Shown here: piece after piece, positions 40,317 through 51,929 of the stretch
Position numbering within the stretch: the stretch's first letter is position 1
Layout: every line of letters begins with the position of its first letter
Assembly (NCBI GenBank): GCA_038373865.1
Contig: JAXGGA010002992.1
Location: forward strand, 1-64,000
Origin: Uloborus plumipes
Lineage: Eukaryota > Arthropoda > Arachnida > Araneae > Uloboridae
Direction of reading: 5' to 3'
DNA: 64,000 bases
Notes under the pieces: generated by a model
The model's database searches: none
What the model was told of the DNA's origin: nothing
What the model saw: only the letters and a program-made list of their open reading frames with translations
Position numbers and translations under genes: made by a program

Positions 40317-43309
40317 GGGTCAATCCATGTCAAATCACCCAGGAAAACGGGATTTTGTAACCCATGTCCTCGGATTTTGATAAAATTTGGTGTATTCATT
40401 ATTTTTATGGTGATAACCATATGAATTCTTTTGTCCATATTAGATCTGGTTTTTGTTTTACAGGCCGTCAAACTTTTAAAAAAAATGGCATTTTCTGTCA
40501 ACCGCTAAGCCTAATCTGCATGTGTACGTATCTCTTCAGTAAATTGTGACGGGTGCAGAAATCTTTCAATATCTCTCAAAATTCTCAGAGATGTTGCTGA
40601 AAGTATGAGGATTCAATAAAAAAATACGTGAAATTTATGTAATGTAATTTTGTTAGAATAAAATTTGAATAAACTACGACAAGCAATTTTTTTCTTGTGC
40701 AAAACATGAGTTTACTTAAGTGGCATTTCACGAAAAGGCGGAGGTCTTATTCAATAATGGAAGCATTCGAAATGAGCCTGAAGGTGTGTTCTATCATTGC
40801 AAAGAATAAAATTAGTGGTTTTTTACGTTTTCTCGTTGCTATTGCGCAATATACACATTTCAGTACCAAAATTTTGGAAAAAAGTTCTAGTCATTTTCCT
40901 AACCTAAATTTCACTGAAAAGCAACATACCTTTATTTTTAAGTGTATTTACAGCCCTATTATGCTACTTAATAATCATCTTAATCCCTTATTAAGCAGAA
41001 ACAAAAGTGAGAAATAACAACTGAATTTGGAAGTGATAAATTAAGTTCAGCAAAACATCATTTGTAGAATAAAGATGTGCAAAACATGAATTTACTTTAG
41101 TGGCTTTTTCATGAAGAGGCGGAGATCATGTTCAATAATCGAAGCATTCGAAATAAATTTAAAGGTGTATTGTATCATTGCAAAGAATAAAATTAGTGGT
41201 TTTTTGTTCGTTTTCTTGTTGCTATTGCACAATATACACATTTCAGTACCAACACTTTTGAAAAAAGTTCTAGTTATTTTTCTAACTAAATTTTCAATAT
41301 TTTATGTGTAAAGTAGGCATTGTTCATGCCTTTGTAACATAAAAAGTATTGTAATTAGTTTTAATGATTTATAATTATATTGAATGCGCGAAGAAGAGAC
41401 AGGATAGCCCAATCTTTGAAGAAAAAATAATAATGAAAAATATGAGTTTCCGGATATTATTGGATTGTTTGTCTTTGAAGCGTTTGTGTGATCCTGTTTT
41501 CAGCAAATTTAAGGAAAATTCTGTTTGATATTTTAACGCTCGACCTTCCTTGCATTTGCGCATGTATCAATGTCTTTTTATGTTTTTTAAAAATGGGTGA
41601 TAGTGATAAGAGGGATAAAGAATGTGAGTGGATAAAGCAGTGAGTAACCGCCCCTTTTAGCCAAGTAGGAGGCAAAAATCATCTTATAAAGCAAAGAGAG
41701 CCGAAAAAAACTGGTAGCTAATGTGAAATTAGAACACCAGCGAGCGACTACACTTGGTACGGTTCAACTCGTAAACGATGTACCGTACCACGCTGGTGTT
41801 CTAATTTCATATTAGCTACCAGTTTTTTCTGCTCTATTTGCTTTATAAGAGGATTTCGCCTCCAACTCGGCTAGTTTCGTATTCCATGCGGATGAGTGTA
41901 TAATAAGCACGAAACTGCAGTCAATGGATCGAAATAGCCGAGTTGGCGGTGTATTGCATGTTTCTGCCTTAGACCTTGCTTAGGGGTGGTTACTCACTGC
42001 TTTATCCACTCGCATTCTTTATCCCTCTTATCACTATCACCCATATTTTGATAAAATAAGAAGAGACCTGATACATGGGCAAATGCAAGGAAGGTCGAGC
42101 GTTAAAATATCAAACAATATATTCCTTAAATTTGCTGAAAACAGGATCACACAAACATTTCAAAGACGAACAATCCGATAATATCCTGAAACTCATATTT
42201 TTCATTATTATTTTTTCCTCAAAGATTGGATTATCCTATCTCTTCTTCGCACATTCAATATAATTATAAATCATTAAAACTAATTATAATATTTTTTTTT
42301 TGCTACAAAGGCATGAACAATGTTTGCTTTACACATAAAATATTGAAAATTAAGTAAGGAAAATAACTAGATTTTTTTTTCAAAAATGTTGGTACTGAAA
42401 TGTGTATATTGTGCAATAGCAACAAGAAAACAAAAAAAAAACCACTAATTTTATTCTTTGCAATGATAGACTACACCTTTAGGTGTATTTCGAATGCTTC
42501 AATTATTGAACATCACCTCCGCCTCTTCATGAAAAAGCCACTAAAGTAAATTCATGTTTTACACATCTTTATTCTACAAATGATGTTTTGCTGAACTTAA
42601 CAACTTAATTTGGGAGTCATAAATTATTTCTCACTTTTGTTTTTGCTTAATAAGGGATTAAGATGATTTTTAAGTAGTATAATAGGGCTGTAAATATACT
42701 TGAAAATAAAGGTATGTTTGCTTTTCAGTGAAATTTAGATTAGGAAAATGACTAGAACTTTTTTTCCAAAATTTTGGTACTGAAATGTATATATTGCGCA
42801 ATAGCAACGAGAAAACGTAAAAAACCACTAATTTTATTCTTTGCAATGATAGAACACACCTTCAGGCTCATTTCGAATGCTTCCATTATTGAATAGGACC
42901 TCCGCCTTTTCCTGAAATGCCACTTAAGTAAACTCATGTGTTGCACAAGAAAAAAATTGCTTGTCGTAGTTTATTCAAACAAAATTACATTACATAAATT
43001 TCACATATTTTTTTATTGAATCCTCATACTTTCAGCAACATCTCTGAGAATTTTGAGAGATATTGAAAGATTTCTGCACCCCTCATAATTTACTGAAGAG
43101 ATACGTATACATGCAGATTAGGCTTAGCGGTTGACAGAAAATGCCATTTTTTTGAAAAGTTTGACGGCCTGTAAAACAAAAACCAGATCTAATATGGGCA
43201 AAAGAATTCATATGGTTACTTACCACCATACAAATGTTAAATACACCAAATTTTATCAAAATCCGAGGACATGGGTTACATGGCCGGGTGAACTGACATG
43301 GAATGACCC
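40317..43309. mobile_element. Foldback element 2, about 1.3-kb inverted arms, ATAC target duplication
   Basis: The left end GGGTCAATCCATGTCAAATC and the right end (complement GGGTCATTCCATGTCAGTTC) enclose two long arms that are inverted copies: left about 40317-41635, right about 42000-43309. ATAC lies outside both ends (40313-40316 and 43310-43313). Each arm also carries an internal direct repeat (40697-40900 like 41077-41300). The centre (41636-42000) is a further palindromic repeat. Open frames in the arms are mirrored and show no known domain, so I do not call genes. The ends are shared with 3239-5586. Confidence 0.8.
41636..42005. repeat. Palindromic core of foldback 2 (AGTAACCGCCCCT family)
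   Basis: The outer ends read GCAGTGAGTAACCGCCCCT and its complement AGGGGTGGTTACTCACTGC. Inside, AACTGGTAGCTAATGTGAAA is mirrored across a centre near 41785. The motifs match the dispersed repeat at 10581-10935, so the foldback centre appears to be inverted copies of that repeat. Confidence 0.6.
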
Positions 43310-43784
43310 ATACAGTAATCTCAATGTTTTTCTCAAAAAATTTTCGAATAAAAAAAAAGAGGTTCGTATTTTTGATATACACATTATGAAGTTTTGTACT
43401 ACAATCTTGGTTTAAAAAATATTCTTATTGTCCTTCGGTTAGAAACAATTTTAAATTCAGTTTATGGATGTCAGTCAGTTACCATAAAAAAGCAACTTTT
43501 CCCGTTCAGCATGAAAACTTTCGGTAGAAACTTACAAAATTCATACTGTATGCCTACATTCAGAGTACTTTTTACTGAATAATTAGAATTTGGAGTTTCC
43601 ATCAGGAACACAGAAAATCCTTTGGTAACTGACTGACTGACTTAATGTGGTAACTGACTTTGTTTGATTTTAAAATAACTATGATTAACTAAAGTACTTA
43701 ATTAAACACCCCTAAAATATTTCTCTCTGAAAAATAAACAAAACAACTCAACGCACGAGTTTTAAGACTGTATATTTTTATAGT

Positions 43785-43790
43785 TTTATT
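43785..43790 (-). terminator. AATAAA signal for the minus-strand exon
   Basis: AATAAA on the minus strand, 24 bp after the stop codon of the 43814-44057 exon. Confidence 0.5.
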
Positions 43791-43813
43791 CATTATTCTT
43801 CCATACATTTTAG

Positions 43814-44057
43814 TTAAACTCTAAAATTGTTCATTCCATTTAGTTTTCCTTTAGTCAGGGGAATAATAAATGACCTGAATCTGACTACGAACGTCTCTTC
43901 CTTACATATATTTTTTATGGAACGGCCAGTCAGTTTTTCAACCTGTGCAACTTGACACATTTTTGCAAGGACTTTAAAATCTGTTAAGTCCAATGGCATT
44001 TTTTTGCCACTTTTCATGGCAAAGGAGCTGTAGACGCTTAGCATAAATGGAAGTGCT
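43814..44057 (-). CDS. Unidentified protein, putative terminal exon
   Basis: The minus strand has an acceptor (branch-like TTGCTGAT, then TTTTCCACTCAG) followed by 80 codons to a stop, with AATAAA 24 bp beyond. The frame is closed just upstream of the acceptor, as expected for an exon. The residues begin ALPFMLSVYSSFAMKSGKKM, continue through LTDFKVLAKMCQVAQVEKLT, and end GKLNGMNNFRV; the composition is balanced and protein-like. I do not recognise the family. Upstream exons were not found; the next kilobase on that side is occupied by nested transposons. It lies within a region carrying repeated GTCAGTCAGTTACC motifs, so it could belong to a transposon and not a host gene. Confidence 0.4.
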
Positions 44058-44248
44058 CTGAGTGGAAAATCAATCAGCAATAATGCTTACATTTTTTTAT
44101 AATGCGATGAAAGATAAAGATATAAAAACACAGATTATCCTTGTTAAACAGGAAGACTTAAGCTCTAAAATAAAGGAATTAAAAATGAGATTTAGTGTCA
44201 TTTTGGCCATTTCTAATGTCTAAAATATGCATTATTTTAAAGTAATAC

Positions 44249-45750
44249 AGGGTCTGCGCTAAGCATTTGCCACCTTGCCAAATGCGATAAAATCGAAAAT
44301 TTGGCAGAAAAAATTCTGATTTGGCTAAAGTATCGTAAAAAGGGGTGTATAGGAACAGTGGGGTCAATCGGAACAAATCTTCCTGACTGTACAAAGAAAT
44401 TCCTCATAAATATACTATTGGGTATTTTTTGGCATTATTTTTTTTTTAGAAAGGTAAGATCAAAGGAAGTTGGAAAAAATTACTTTTGTCAATCTGGCAA
44501 GCTACTGGCTTATAAGGAGGGCTGCACGTGGAATGCTAGAAAACATCACATTTTCATAGACTGCAAAACTTCATATGTAAGTATAAACCTTCTTATATTT
44601 TAAACCTAAGAGTGGTATGTTTCACTTATGCATGTATCTGAACAACAGAATACCACATTAGAATTTGCATTTTTTAAAAATTGTGTCATAATAATGAAAA
44701 ATTCTGAAAAATGCTATAGGAAAAAAATTTGCGGGGTGTATCGGAACACTTGGTTCTGTTGTTCCAATTCAAACTTATTTAAAAGAAAATGTTTGAAAAA
44801 TCAAGATTCTAACCCCAACTCTTCTAGTCAAGACAAGAACAAGGATTTATTACTGTTTATCTCTTCTTGTGAGCAATTAGATCTTAGAATGACAGAAAGT
44901 TGCAGATTTAAAAAGATTTTTACTCCATGAAACTTCATTTTACTAAAATACATGGGGGTAAGTCATACAGACTTTATGTAGCAAAAGTCCAGCACACAGA
45001 CAGTGATGAATAAGTGGTAAAATCTTACAGGACAATCCCCAAAAACCAGAGATTTCGAAAAACTGAAGAAAAGGCAGCGTTCATCCCAGAAGATGTTCTA
45101 AAAAAACTTAAGCCAAGCCCCTGCTAGTTTTAAGGATAAGTACACATTTGTGGACGATATGAGTGACTTCAATTTATGTTAAAGCTTTATATTTCAATTC
45201 AAAAGCATTTCTTAAAATTAATTTAAATTTTTCATAAGTTCAAAATCATTTTAAATTTTGACAAATCATAAACGTTTACTGGTACAGAAAATAAATTTTT
45301 ATTCGACAATAGCTATCTGTTTTTATTCTTCCCCATCAATATTACTCATGTTCGTGAGACCTATTACAGGTTAAATGGAAAAAAATAAAAATTTTAACAT
45401 GTGTTCCGATTGACCCCTATCAGCGGGGTGAGTCGGAACACCCCTAAATTCCTATACACATAAATAATAACTGTTTGAAATGTTTTGTCTTTGCTTGGAA
45501 TATCAAAAACAAAGCAAGACCAAAGTTTTTACCAAAAAATCTTTTAACTACTTTTTTTACAATTAAAGCTGAAAAGTGTTCCGATTCACCCCATTTTACG
45601 GTATTTGCAAAACTAAAAATTCTCAGAAATTTCTACTAGGGGTAAAAAATATATGTGTTGCATTAGGGAAAAAAAAAGTTCTTTGTCTAAGACTTTCGAA
45701 ATTCGGCTAATTTACTGGCCAACAACTTAAAATCCTTAGCCAGAATCTGC
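44249..45750 (-). mobile_element. hAT-like element (CAGGGACCGCGCTAAGCATT family), copy interrupted
   Basis: The left end CAGGGTCTGCGCTAAGCATT and on through AAATGCGATAAAAT matches, in inverted orientation, the element at 54219-54639. The right end near 45690-45750 (TTCGGCTAATTTACTGGCC, AACAACTTAAAATCCTTAGC) matches its other end. Between them sits the 1.27-kb element 44333-45601. The short remaining body is non-coding. The target duplication is not clear. Confidence 0.7.
44333..45601 (+). mobile_element. 1.27-kb TA-flanked element, GTAAAATGGGGTG family, copy 3 (nested)
   Basis: Reverse orientation relative to copies 1 and 2. Ends TCGTAAAAAGGGGTGTATAG and CCGTAAAATGGGGTGAATCG, TA at 44331-44332 and 45602-45603. 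The plus strand near 44940-45180 holds broken frames with [13 protein letters not shown], [13 protein letters not shown] and DKYTFVDDMSDFNL text, the decayed C-terminal tail of a DNA transposase. It sits inside the hAT-like element 44249-45750. Confidence 0.85.
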
Positions 45751-45931
45751 AATGAATGAAAGCATTATGATCTACGGTCTATATGGCAAATGCTCAGTGT
45801 TTCAAACTCATCACCCTGTAATGAAAAACATTAGCATTAGTACAATTAAAAAAGTTCAGAAATGTCAGTCAGTTACCGATACATCAATCAGTTACCAGTT
45901 TGTTGTAAATTTATTGCTCGTTGTACTTATT

Positions 45932-46195
45932 AATTGAATCGTTTATTTCGAAAAGGTAACATCTCTATTTTGATCTCCTCTGTCTCTTTAGAAAATTAAA
46001 CAGCGCACGGTTATATTTTTGAATGTCATAATCAATGAAAAAATGCCTTTAGTTAAGTACACAATTACTGCAATAATTTACCAAATAACCATTGATTATG
46101 ACATTCAAAAATATAACCGTGCGCTGTTTAATTTTCTAAAGAGACAGAGGAGATCAAAATAGAGATGTTACCTTTTCGAAATAAACGATTCAATT
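45932..46195. repeat. Perfect 106-bp inverted repeat with 52-bp spacer
   Basis: The left arm 45932-46037 and right arm 46090-46195 are exact reverse complements over all 106 positions I compared. The left arm begins AATTGAATCGTTTATTTCGA and ends CATAATCAATG. No mismatch implies very recent origin, gene-conversion maintenance or an assembly artefact. A transcript would fold into a long hairpin. The surrounding region carries the GTCAGTCAGTTACC sites. Confidence 0.9.
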
Positions 46196-46729
46196 GCAGC
46201 AATATTAAACTTAATAAATCTAATTTTATTGTTTACCTTTCGTGTAAACTTATTTATAGCTTTTCCTGCATAGTTTTGAACACTTGCATTAGTAAATTTA
46301 GAAAATTTCAGAAATGTCAGTCAGTTACGGGAATGTCAGTCAGTTACCAAGCCGTTCTAATTACTGCAATTCTTTATTGCAGCAATATTTTTGAATTCAA
46401 ATGGCATATGCTGAAAGGTTATTCATTGTTATTTGATTCTGATTGAAATTTAATAAAAATTTCCGATTACTTTCAGAAAAATCTCCTGTTGAATCAGTAC
46501 TACTTTTCACGCAGGTTACATTCATATCAGTCAGTTACCACACTTTTGACAATTTTTTAAAATCATCCAAAATGTATTTTAAAAATTCAACTATACTATG
46601 AAATTTGGCTTAAAAACTAAACCAGGAGAAATTGTCTTCATAAAATTTAGATTTTGTGTTTTATGTTTCAAAATACTTATTGTTTTGCTTTGAATGTCGG
46701 TCAGTTACCCATGGAATTGCTCATTTGAG

Positions 46730-47735
46730 ATTTCAATCCTTTTGCATGCAAATATTTTGCTGTTTTGACGATAGGATTATTTTCACATATGCTACTTTAG
46801 TTAAGGTATTTTTGTTTAATTTCAATAAATTATAAAGAAATTTTATTTTGAGAATTATGGCAACCAGTTGCACAGCAAGAAAGTCCTCAAGAGGGTGCCC
46901 AACTTTAAAATACCCAACTTTGGAACTTGGAAATTAAAAGCAGAAGCATCTATAACTTGATTTTAGTTTTATATAGACAGTTATAAATACTGAAAATTAA
47001 CTAGAGGATGAAAAAAGTATCTATAAAATAGAATGGAATAACTTCAGTTTTCATTATTAGAGTCTATTTTTGAGCTTAATTTGGACTTTGTGAAAAACTG
47101 CTTCTCTTGTTTGAGATTTCAATCTTTTTGTATCTTGAAATATTTTAATTTTTTGGGCAATCAGGTTGGGGGAGGACATGACAACATTTAACATGCTTCA
47201 TAAAAATTAGCTTCTGATGTATTTCAATCCTTCTAGGACCCTGTAAGTATTTTAACATTTTTTGTAATTGGAAGTTATTTTGACTTGTGTTACTCCAGAT
47301 TAGCTTATTTTAATTTTTATTCTAATAACTAAAAAAATTACTAATTTTTGTCTTTGTTTATATATTTGTTTACTTATTGTCGACTTCTTAAATTTTTATT
47401 CAAATTTTTATTTACAACTTTTCAAGCCAATAAATTATAAAATACTTGGTATTATTCATGTTTCAGGTTTACGCTTTATCATAGAACTTAGTTTCATGTT
47501 CTGAGAAAACTGAAAAACATAGATTACTACATAATGTATTTCGGGATTGCAAGGAACACTTTTTTCAAAACGTTAAAAAATTTGTTTTTTTCCTTCTTAA
47601 ATGATCATGTTTTAGAAAAAGAATTTCAATGGATATTTCATATAAAAATTAAATTGTTTTTAAATTCATAGATTTTTTTTCTTTAATTTGACATTTTTTG
47701 CAATACATTTGAGTAAAAATACTAGCATTAAATAT
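46730..47735. other. AT-rich intergenic stretch
   Basis: No gene or bounded repeat seen. Confidence 0.35.
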
Positions 47736-47741
47736 TATGTA

Positions 47742-47800
47742 CAGTAGAACCTATTTAATTTGAACATCTGCTAATCTGAATGCCAAATCTGATTAGAGAC
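47742..47800. repeat. Unpaired CAGTAGAACC Tigger-like end
   Basis: TA followed by CAGTAGAACCTATTTAATTT resembles a pogo/Tigger terminus, but no inverted partner was found downstream. Probably a fragment. Confidence 0.35.
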
Positions 47801-49400
47801 AGACTAAAATGATTGTTGAAAACATCTCATATAGCCAGATTTTTCATCAAAACTCAAAAAAATCTGAGTAATTATCAGAAACCCAGGTGAGCAGGGATAA
47901 AAAAAAAAAGTTTCTTCAACCCTGGCACATATACACAATTTTTCATCAGTAGCACTTAAAAATAATTTTTTTATGATGTGAATGCGAAATTTATTAATTA
48001 TGTATCTATATTTTGATGTCCTATACTTTTTCAAAGTGTTCTATATTTTGTCAACCGGTCACTTTGATCCCTAAACATATCCTCTATTTTGAAGAAGATT
48101 TAAATTATTCTTTGTTTTTCTTCCAGTTTACAGGCCACTGAAACTTTACCTTCATCAGAAACATTTTCTGGATCTTTGAACACAGGGGGGTCGTGCCCCT
48201 CCCAAATGGGGAACATTAATTTAACTGTCCCATTTAACATTTTTAAATTCCTGAAACATTTTTCAAACTGTCATTAAAAAAAAAATGTATATTCAAATAA
48301 AATTCCTTTGGGAGTCCCTATAGGAATAATAATGGAGTCAAAGGTTAGTGTGAGAGAGTACATTTAATTCACTCAACTCAGCGGTTTGGATTTCAAGGGT
48401 ATATAATATCACGATTCGTCGCATAGTTCTTTTTTGGTGTAGTTAGTAATAACCATTTTTAAAAAATGCATACTTGTATCAAGAAGAGCCACTTAATCAA
48501 GAAAGTTGATTGTGAAATAATGGATTTCCTTTTCAGCTTATTAGAAATGAAAAACCTAAGAGACCACACAATACCTTCCAGGCAAAAACAAAACAATTAT
48601 GTAAATGCCATGTAATACCAAAGCATAAACTCAGCTGCATCATGATATCATGAACAAAACAAGAATTGCTTCAAATTTTACTGATAAATAGTTTCTAAAT
48701 GCTCAATAAAACTTATATGCTATGTCCCTTTTATTTTCTAATGAATGAAAGCCTGTAAGGGAACAAACATACTCTTCGATTTCAAAGTTGTAAACTCACA
48801 GCTTTGAGAGGCTTTAAATATTGAATGAAAGATATTCTGATTTTCAATAAAGCGGTTCAGTTAAACACATCTTTTTTCTAAAAATAGATTGTGACTCTAA
48901 AGAAGGAGGGATCTCCTTCCTTTTTCTGATAAGAATCTGTTAGAACAGTAAATTGATACTGGAGTGAAGACAAAAGGAAATGTTTGGGATGATTTTATCT
49001 ATATCTAGTTGTTTAAAAGCTGAAATAAAATCTACTTTGGCGAATTAGTCAGAAAAGCTAACTGAATATGCAAGTTTTTTTTTTACTAGAATATTTTAAA
49101 ATTGTTTAAGCGCATGTAAAACTTTGAACATTTTAGGAAAAAGGAGACTGACTTTCACCCCCTTCCGGCTTGCTTAAAAATTTCATTGGACATTTTGTGC
49201 CAGGACCTTTTTCCTGCGAACCCCTACTTTAGCACACATAGTTAAAATAATTTGCTGGATTTTTTACTTTTTGAAATAGCTGACGGCTCTATTACTACCT
49301 TTAATGTACTGATACTTCTTTCCAGGGATTCTTCTCCTAGCGAGATGGAGCATTACCTGAAATTTAAGAGTACTCCGTTGTTTAATTAAGGTACTCCTTA
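47801..49400. other. AT-rich intergenic stretch
   Basis: No gene, RNA or clear repeat. Confidence 0.35.
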
Positions 49401-49409
49401 ACATTTGAG

Positions 49410-49915
49410 GCGGTGTACAAACATTCCTTGGAGGAGGTTTTCCATGGCTTTTTAAAAATTTATTTTAAGAGATTTTTTGGGGGGTGGGGGAGGCCTTCAT
49501 CCCTCTTGGGGGTGGGGAGCACTAATGGCAAAATCAGTGGTGTCCACAAATGGAGGTGGGGGCATTCTGTGCTATTGAAATTTTTGAGGGAAGGTTTTTT
49601 AAGTATTTGTTATTTTGGGGGAAGGGGCACTCCTATATCCCCATAGCACTTGAGGGTGCGTGCTATTACTCTTTGAGAGGTACCCTTGATTCAGTTCTGC
49701 AGTAGAGAACAGCCATCGGCCAGCTTGGAAAGAAAAAAAATAATCAGTTTCAATCCAAAGCTGAGATACCCAAGTGGGGGGAAAGGATCATGGTGCTGCA
49801 TTATTGATAATTTTAAGAGTTGCTTATTCAAGGACTTTAGATTTTGGGGGGTGCTCCCCCCAAACCTGCATAACACTTGAGGGGCTGCTCTATCACTATT
49901 GGAGGGCAGAGATAG
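49410..49915. repeat. Degenerate tandem G-rich repeat
   Basis: Units containing TTTTGGGGG, GGGGTGCTCC or GGGGCACTCC, and CATAGCACTTGAGGG or CATAACACTTGAGGG recur about every 200 bp. Non-coding; short frames are by-products. Confidence 0.5.
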
Positions 49916-51180
49916 CGCTAGGAAATATCCGACAGGTGGGCAAGCTTGCCTGACAGGGGGGCACAGGTATAATTTAAAAATTTAGTCCTCCCCTCACCAG
50001 TCTTTCAATTTTTGTATGATGTATTCAATTGAAAGGTAATCGTTCTTACCATGAAACTAAAACTAAATAGCACAAGTACAAAGATTACAAAATTTTAAAA
50101 CCCCCGACCCAGATTGCCGACCTCTGATTTAAATGAACTACGCTGCTCAAAAGCATTTTAAATTTAAATATTTGTTTTATTTTCGAGAGGTCAAGGTAAA
50201 TGCGGAAAAGAAAAGATAATCCTTACTAGTGAATGTTCTAGTCGCAGAAGCAGAAAAAATCAATTTAGAACTGGCTTAGGGTTTACTGTACTTACTGCTT
50301 TATACAATTACAAGTATTTAAATTGTTAGTATATAGAAAATGGTGACAGAAAAACATTTTAAATCATTGAGTTTTCTTTCCTCGTTGACCGACAATGGCA
50401 TCAGCTTCTAATTTCGTAAATTTAAAGCTAACATTTGCTAAAAAAACGTTAGAAATCAAATTCTATATAACATGGAAGTTTCAAACACATTCTATCAGAC
50501 GCATTTTTTTTTCTTTCTTATAATACTGTTGTGTTAGCTTTTCAAGTATTTTTTCTCTTCTAAAATCGGAAAAACATTTTAATGGTTTTTAATTAATATC
50601 TTCAGATAATTTAATCGGTCGATCCGATCAGGCTCTAGAGTGCACACAGATCGACACACAGACACGTCAACTTTATAACCCTCTTTCTTGTTGCGTCGGG
50701 GGTTAAAAATGGGGATCCTTAAAAATAAGCATTGAGAATTTCAGAGATACATAAAACGAAAATATTAAAGGATAAAGGAAATGAAAAACAAATGAATTAT
50801 TTATTAATTGAACTTAATAAATAAAAAGAATTAGCTTATAAAATATTCTGCTTGAGAGAAAAATAGGAGCGAAAAAAACTATAAACACTTTTTTCCCCCT
50901 CACCTCCAAACACACAAAGTGTGTAGATTTAATTATTAACTCGTTGCTATCTAAAGTGCACATTTTTAAATGAAAGAAAGAAAAAAGAAAACATCAAATT
51001 CAAATTGCTTCTGCTCCTATTGTTAAAAAAAGCATTCCAAAAGTTTATAACACACATTTACCCAGTTACTTCTGGAGATGATTTACATCTGTTCTATTCT
51101 GTTAAATTTTAATTTGTTCAAATAGTGTTTAAATTTTTTTTTTCTTGCTAAGAAGTAATTCTGTGAATGAAAAGTTCTGT
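49916..51180. other. AT-rich intergenic stretch
   Basis: It ends with a transposon-like tail near 50640-50710 (ACACACAGACACGTCAACTT, then TTGCGTCGGGGGTTAAAA), for which no partner end was found. No gene seen. Confidence 0.35.
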
Positions 51181-51184
51181 GCAT

Positions 51185-51330
51185 TCTGACATCATGGCGC
51201 AGCGAGTTAGAACTGGGGTGGGCTGCGTGCTTCGCTTCTTTAGCTCGATATGCAATGCACGGGATCCGCGGCATTCGCTTACCAAGTAGGAAAAAGGGGT
51301 CTAATCCCCGAGTCTCAAGTAGCACTCACT
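51185..51330 (+). repeat. tRNA-like, possible SINE fragment
   Basis: TGGCGCAGCGAGTTAGAA near 51194 resembles a pol III A box, and GGGGTCTAATCCCCGAG near 51294 resembles a B box with its stem. They are about 100 bp apart, too far for a tRNA, so this is at most a rearranged or SINE-derived copy. Confidence 0.35.
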
Positions 51331-51929
51331 CCTCGACAGTTGGTGGCTGACAAAGGCCCTCAGAGAAACACGTGTCTAGCGGCTGGTTTTAAGAAATGAG
51401 GTTGGGGCAATTAAGCAGCTATTTGTCGTTGATGATTCTCAGAAAGTAAAAATAAATGTCCGTTTACCATGCTGCTGGTGTTTTGTGGGTGGGGAACGCT
51501 GGTGAGGGGGAAAAAAAAGAAGATTTGGCCTTTTCAACCTGAACAAAAATAACTTTCTCAAGCAGAACTTACGATTATCCAAAAGAGATACGACGGCAGC
51601 TCGCTGATACCTCTTGTTGCTACCGGCTTCCCGAAGGTTCTTGTGTTCGAAATTAGTCTGAAATCATGTAATTTGTCGAATAATGAGAATGTTTTAGGAA
51701 AAAAATTGTTTTTTGGTTGAATAATTTTATTGAAAGAAAATTACCAATCTGTCAGAATCAGAAACATCTTCGTCCCTCGGATTTCTGTCGGAAAATGTGA
51801 TCGTCGGAAATTTTTTCCCGACGAAGATAGAGATTTTCCCCGATGGGGGGGGGGGGGGCAATTGCCCCCCTTGCCCCATAATTATCGCCGCCACTGTTGG
51901 GGGGGGGGAGAAAGAACCCTTGTCTCAAG

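Larger units (their letters stand above)
43471..46709. repeat. Scattered GTCAGTCAGTTACC motifs (nine sites)
   Basis: The motif or a one-base variant occurs at 43471, 45864, 45885, 46316, 46335, 46526 and 46696 (plus sense) and, reversed, at 43624-43641 and 43649-43658. I noticed no such sites elsewhere in the window. Repeated 12-14 bp motifs of this kind can be transposase-binding subterminal repeats. The minus-strand exon at 43814-44057 lies inside. Confidence 0.6.

Noticed and set aside
40317..43309. Several 60-106 codon frames repeated in both arms of foldback 2
   Set aside because: They are mirror copies of the same non-coding arm sequence, show no domain, and have no splice or polyadenylation context.
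45932..46195. Calling the perfect inverted repeat a microRNA gene
   Set aside because: The 106-bp perfect stem is far longer than a typical pre-miRNA and no mature-arm signature can be judged from DNA alone.
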